A stretch of DNA of 64,000 bases from Tanypteryx hageni (taxonomy: Eukaryota; Arthropoda; Insecta; Odonata; Petaluridae), in the NCBI GenBank assembly GCA_028673005.1, contig CM054112.1, forward strand, positions 24,169,624 through 24,233,623. The letters are read 5' to 3'. Under the pieces are notes generated by a model. It was not told where the DNA came from. It saw only the letters and a list, made by a program, of their open reading frames with translations, and searched no databases. Each line of letters starts with the position of its first letter. Within the stretch, counting starts at the first letter, position 1. A program made the translations under genes and the position numbers. This document shows, piece after piece, positions 61,071 to 64,000 of the stretch.

Positions 61071-61195
61071 ACGGACCCGGGTTCGATTCCCGGTCATAGC
61101 AGACTTTTTTCTCGTTTCAAAATTATTCCCAACTTTACAGCTTATGCCTGTCTGCATAGGACCTTCGGATCGCTTTATTCCATCAAAAAAATTCT
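61071..61195 (+). mobile_element. tRNA-derived SINE copy S2, inverted relative to S1
   Basis: Contains the 3' part of the tRNA-like head (acccgggttcgattcccgg) and the body in the same order as S1. A 30-base stretch present in S1 is missing between two aaaatta repeats. It pairs with S1 as the right arm of a large inverted repeat. Confidence 0.7.
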
Positions 61196-61265
61196 GTTAT
61201 GGCAGGGAATCAAACTCGGGTCTTCCACTTGTCGGGCGATTCTACAACTGAACTATCGTAGTAGA
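61196..61265 (-). mobile_element. tRNA-derived SINE copy S3, head only
   Basis: A second tRNA-like head, diverged (B box gtttgattccc, A box tagttcagttg). The upstream flank resembles that of S1 (gaatgcggatgtttatctta compared with gaatgaggatgttttcttgg). This suggests duplication of head plus flank. Confidence 0.6.
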
Positions 61266-61399
61266 TAAATTCTCTCGTTTTTGAATGCGGATGTTTATCT
61301 TAGTTGGGCCCGGATTAGCCAAGCTAGTATCAACCAGCCCCAACAGACGTCCTCCAAGTGATACGTCGAAGAAAACCCCTCCCTCTCAAATGGTGAGGT

Positions 61400-61490
61400 G
61401 GCCAAGCTAGAAACTGATGGAATGAAATGATCATAAGATCCTAAGCAGACAGACATTAGCTGTAAAGTTGAGAATAATATTGAAACGAGA
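61400..61490 (-). mobile_element. SINE body fragment S4
   Basis: On the minus strand: ctcgtttcaatattattctc, then acagctaatgtctgtctgct and ttccatcag, matching the S1 body. Confidence 0.6.
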
Positions 61491-62159
61491 AATAATAAAA
61501 TTATTGCCCCTTGTTCCGCTGGAAACTTGGAGCAGAATTTCACGTTCTTCCTATTCAACTTCATTGGCGTTAAATCGTTTAAAAAAACCGAATAAGTATA
61601 TCTCATAAGTATGGGAAATATAGAAATATATAGATAACAGATAAGGCGTATCGTACGTAAGAGGCCGTTTGGACTTGCTACTTCCCGCAATTTACAAGCG
61701 TGAAAAGATTTCCCCTACGGGATATCTCACAGTTATTTTCCTCCACATTTGAATTAAGGCTAAAAGGATAACTTTTCCCCGTTTAAATTACGCTTTTCGT
61801 GATTTGTGCTTGCCCTTTGCAACGAGGCATACATATCTGCATCGCTCGAGAGAGGAGGGTTCAAAGATGCGGAGGAAGAGAAGGACTCTCTTTAAACATT
61901 CTAATCGCAATTACAACAAAATTTATTAGGCGCGCGTCATACGAACATAACAAATAAAACGCGAAAATAAAATGAACGGTTATTCTTCTTTTTTGATATT
62001 TCTTACTCTCGCGAATATTAGAAGTCACCATTAGGAAGCTGAAGCATATAAATCCCATAAAACGCGCAACTTTAGCTCTCACGTCCGGCGAGGCAGCTGA
62101 GAAATTTATGAAACGAGTGAGGAAGACAAGCGCGCTCATATATATAGAGATACCTTCCA
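61491..62159. other. AT-rich spacer
   Basis: A minus-strand frame of 100 codons (61861-62163) and one of 131 codons partly in SINE sequence show no family motif. Confidence 0.35.
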
Positions 62160-62560
62160 GCATTGTTACTTAAGACTGTTTGAAATTCGAGTGGAAGGGG
62201 ATGAGGGAGAGATGAGAGGGAGAAGGGGAGGGGGAAACGGTGGGAGGAACAGTAGGCAAAGGAAGCAAAGGGGTCACTGCGGGCGTTTCGGCTTCTTTTG
62301 TCTCTCGCAGTGAGACACAGCGACTCCCAGACTCCCATTGAACTCCACGGTCCATGCGCGCGCAATCTTTTCCCTTCCTCTTTTTTCTCTCCCTCTCTCC
62401 TCCCTATTCCTTTCTCTGATTCTCCCCACTCTCTCTCCATTTCCCTCCACAGTACTTCTTCTCCCCTGTGGAGTCGCTCCCTCACACTCTTAAAACCGTG
62501 CTGCCATCTAAGAATGGATATTTTGACTGGCGGAGGATCCAGAAAACGGAACGCCGACGG
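62160..62560. other. Purine-then-pyrimidine island
   Basis: Plus strand GA-rich at 62185-62260, CT-rich at 62365-62475, with a CpG-containing core. Open frames here, up to 238 codons on the minus strand, look compositional. Confidence 0.4.
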
Positions 62561-62655
62561 AGCATTATAAACATATGGATGACGCGGCGAAAAACTCTTA
62601 CAAAGCTTTCGTAAACACCATATATTTTTTTTTTCACATCCATTTTTTCCTGCAG

Positions 62656-62875
62656 GGTACGGTGGACTCGTGGTGCAATTTCTGTGGCTTGTATCGAGGA
62701 TGATCATCGGTAGTGCTGTACTTGTATGCGACGAAAGTGAACCGACGCACTGTAGGCATTTTGAAAATTTTAAGCGTGATCCAAGCACGCGTCATAACGG
62801 ACCATGTGTTTCGGTTCCTGAAACGAGAGTCGCAGGACGGCGAAAGAGGCACCTTAGCTACTTGCGACGTTAGCG
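62656..62875 (+). other. Possible exon after a strong splice acceptor
   Basis: A long pyrimidine tract (62625-62650) ends in tgcag immediately before 62656. The next 215 bases are GC-richer than their surroundings and open in one plus frame until TAG at 62871 (VQFLWLVSRMIIGSAVL, then DESEPTHCRHFENF). The protein is not recognised, and other frames including one on the minus strand are open too. It may be a terminal or untranslated exon, or chance. Confidence 0.22.
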
Positions 62876-63011
62876 TGATAATATTAACATTAGACATATT
62901 GATTTTAATCACTTTATTGCATATTATCTTGGAAATTTTCTGCGATCAAGTTGAAATAGATGCTTTGAATTTGCAATATTTGGCAAAAAATTTCATATTT
63001 ACTTCATTAAT

Positions 63012-63445
63012 ACTCATCTACATCATACCCTGCAAGTCACCTTTTTGGTGGATGGCAGGGGGTGCAGTGCACCAAGGGTCTATAGTTTTCCCACGTTATC
63101 TTTTCCTATTATGTTCTCTTATCGTCCTAGGGAAAAAGGATCCTCTATATCGCTCCGTTCTACAGTCGATCTCGCGAATATTATTCTCGCTGTCCTGCCT
63201 TCCGAGATTCATCGGGCTTCTGATAAGTCCTACTACTTCATTCGCTAGTCCCTCCGACATAAATTTTTCCAGTAGTTTAAATCTAGCCTGCAGCCTATGT
63301 TCCTCTAGCGATGTCCATTTCAGATTTTGTATTAATGATGTTACGCTTTGTTTACTATCGTAATTCCTCTTTACAACTCTAGCTGCCCTGCGCTGAACCT
63401 TTTCTATCTCGTTAGTGAGTCCCTTTTCGTAGGGATACTCATTCC
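63012..63445 (-). mobile_element. CR1-like LINE, copy 5 (extreme 3' end)
   Basis: The minus strand encodes the last part of a CR1-like protein without a premature stop: PYEKGLTNEIEKVQRRAARV, KQSVTSLIQNLKW, then IREIDCRTERYRGSFFPRTI and REHN. The 3' UTR contains the hairpin-like ggtgcactgcacc block, CCCCTGCCATCCACC and a gcagggtatgatg tail, matching copies 2 and 4. The 5' truncation lies near 63445. This is the only copy in the window in which the C-terminal FFPRTI block is fully open. Confidence 0.78.
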
Positions 63446-64000
63446 TATTCAGAGATTTATTTAAAGCGGACAACTTGGCTGCATTTCCTTCTATCTTAGA
63501 ATAATCAGGTAGTTCATTATTAACTCACTGGCGATGAAAAACGAATGGATATGATTTTGTTTACGAGACAAAAAATCAGATGTGTACAACACATTACTTT
63601 CTCCGCACAAAGTAATTGATATGATTACAATAGGAATTACAAGTTGTTCTCGATAACAGCTACTTCAAGAATAGGTATCGATAACTAGGCTTGTGAATAA
63701 TTTTTGACTGTTTGAATTATTTTCACAGTGAAAAACTTTGAATAACTTTCCACATATTGGCGGCGCTGAGATCGCTGTCAATATTAATAGGGAAATTTGT
63801 CTACAAAATATGACGGATGGTATTACGATAATTTTGAACGCGATTTAAATTACCGTTGGCAGCACTGGCGCCGCTATCAAAAATTCTAAAATTTTATCAT
63901 AGCAACGGAAACAAAGTTGTCACCTAGCGACATCAATGTACGAACAAATTCAGACGGCTAATCAAAATATCTCGGAAACAATGCTCTCTATGAAAAAAAA
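63446..64000. other. AT-rich window end
   Basis: No recognisable gene. Two GGCGGCGCTGAG / CAGCACTGGCGCCGC patches at about 63759 and 63859 form a loose inverted pair, possibly a decayed short repeat element. Confidence 0.35.

Noticed and set aside
62072..62788. 238-codon minus-strand open frame
   Set aside because: Crosses a purine/pyrimidine island and shows no recognisable motif. Composition explains the lack of stops.

Overview
This is a eukaryotic, AT-rich, repeat-dominated nuclear DNA window, almost certainly from an arthropod (an insect or chelicerate). The evidence is the mix of broken CR1-like, RTE-like and Jockey/BS-like LINEs, several hAT lineages, non-autonomous Helitrons, tRNA-derived SINEs and long (AT)n arrays. 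There is also a pseudogene of an orphan family that I recall from arthropod genomes. I find no intact protein-coding gene, rRNA, operon or CRISPR array. Every long ORF that I can identify belongs to a mobile element and is disabled, apart from one short 3' LINE remnant that is still open.

Left part (1-25.5 kb) is transposon-dense. An almost full-length RTE-type LINE (1 to about 3330, minus) lies next to a hAT end that interrupts a CR1-like LINE. A second CR1-like copy follows at 5112-6110. Next come two tandem copies of a roughly 690-bp repeat, a microsatellite and inverted-repeat element carrying a hammerhead-like motif, a hAT transposase relic (8289-10085) and a Jockey/BS-like LINE (10095-12368). 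That LINE is fused to a CR1 copy at 12369-14335 (minus). A related CR1 copy sits at 23305-25248 (plus). The two share a gap-free stretch of about 1.2 kb in which I count five differences, yet their 5' parts are clearly diverged. This is the signature expected of gene conversion between inverted copies. The plus copy sits in a pseudogene of the orphan arthropod family, which also carries a 757-bp hAT-like insertion with recognisable 8-bp target duplications.

Middle and right part (25.5-64 kb) has fewer recognisable transposons. It holds GC-richer islands with strong purine/pyrimidine strand bias about every 3-5 kb (around 30, 33, 41.5, 45, 48.8, 50, 52, 54.8, 56.3, 59.6 and 62.3 kb), separated by AT-rich DNA. 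Such a layout could be a large intron or intergenic regulatory domain; this is inference. Transposons here include a hAT-type MITE with target duplication (31924-32244), a tRNA-derived SINE with target duplication (36279-36608), and an N-terminal relic of a DUF4371/ZMYM1-like hAT (38699-40744). There is also a Helitron (42779-43675) nested in a hAT-like element, a cluster of tRNA-related SINE copies forming a large hairpin (60770-61500), and a short CR1 3' remnant (63012-63445). The only host-gene hints are a possible promoter and first exon at about 56.5-56.65 kb and a possible acceptor-flanked exon at 62656-62875, both weak.

All family assignments come from motif recognition by eye, without database searches.
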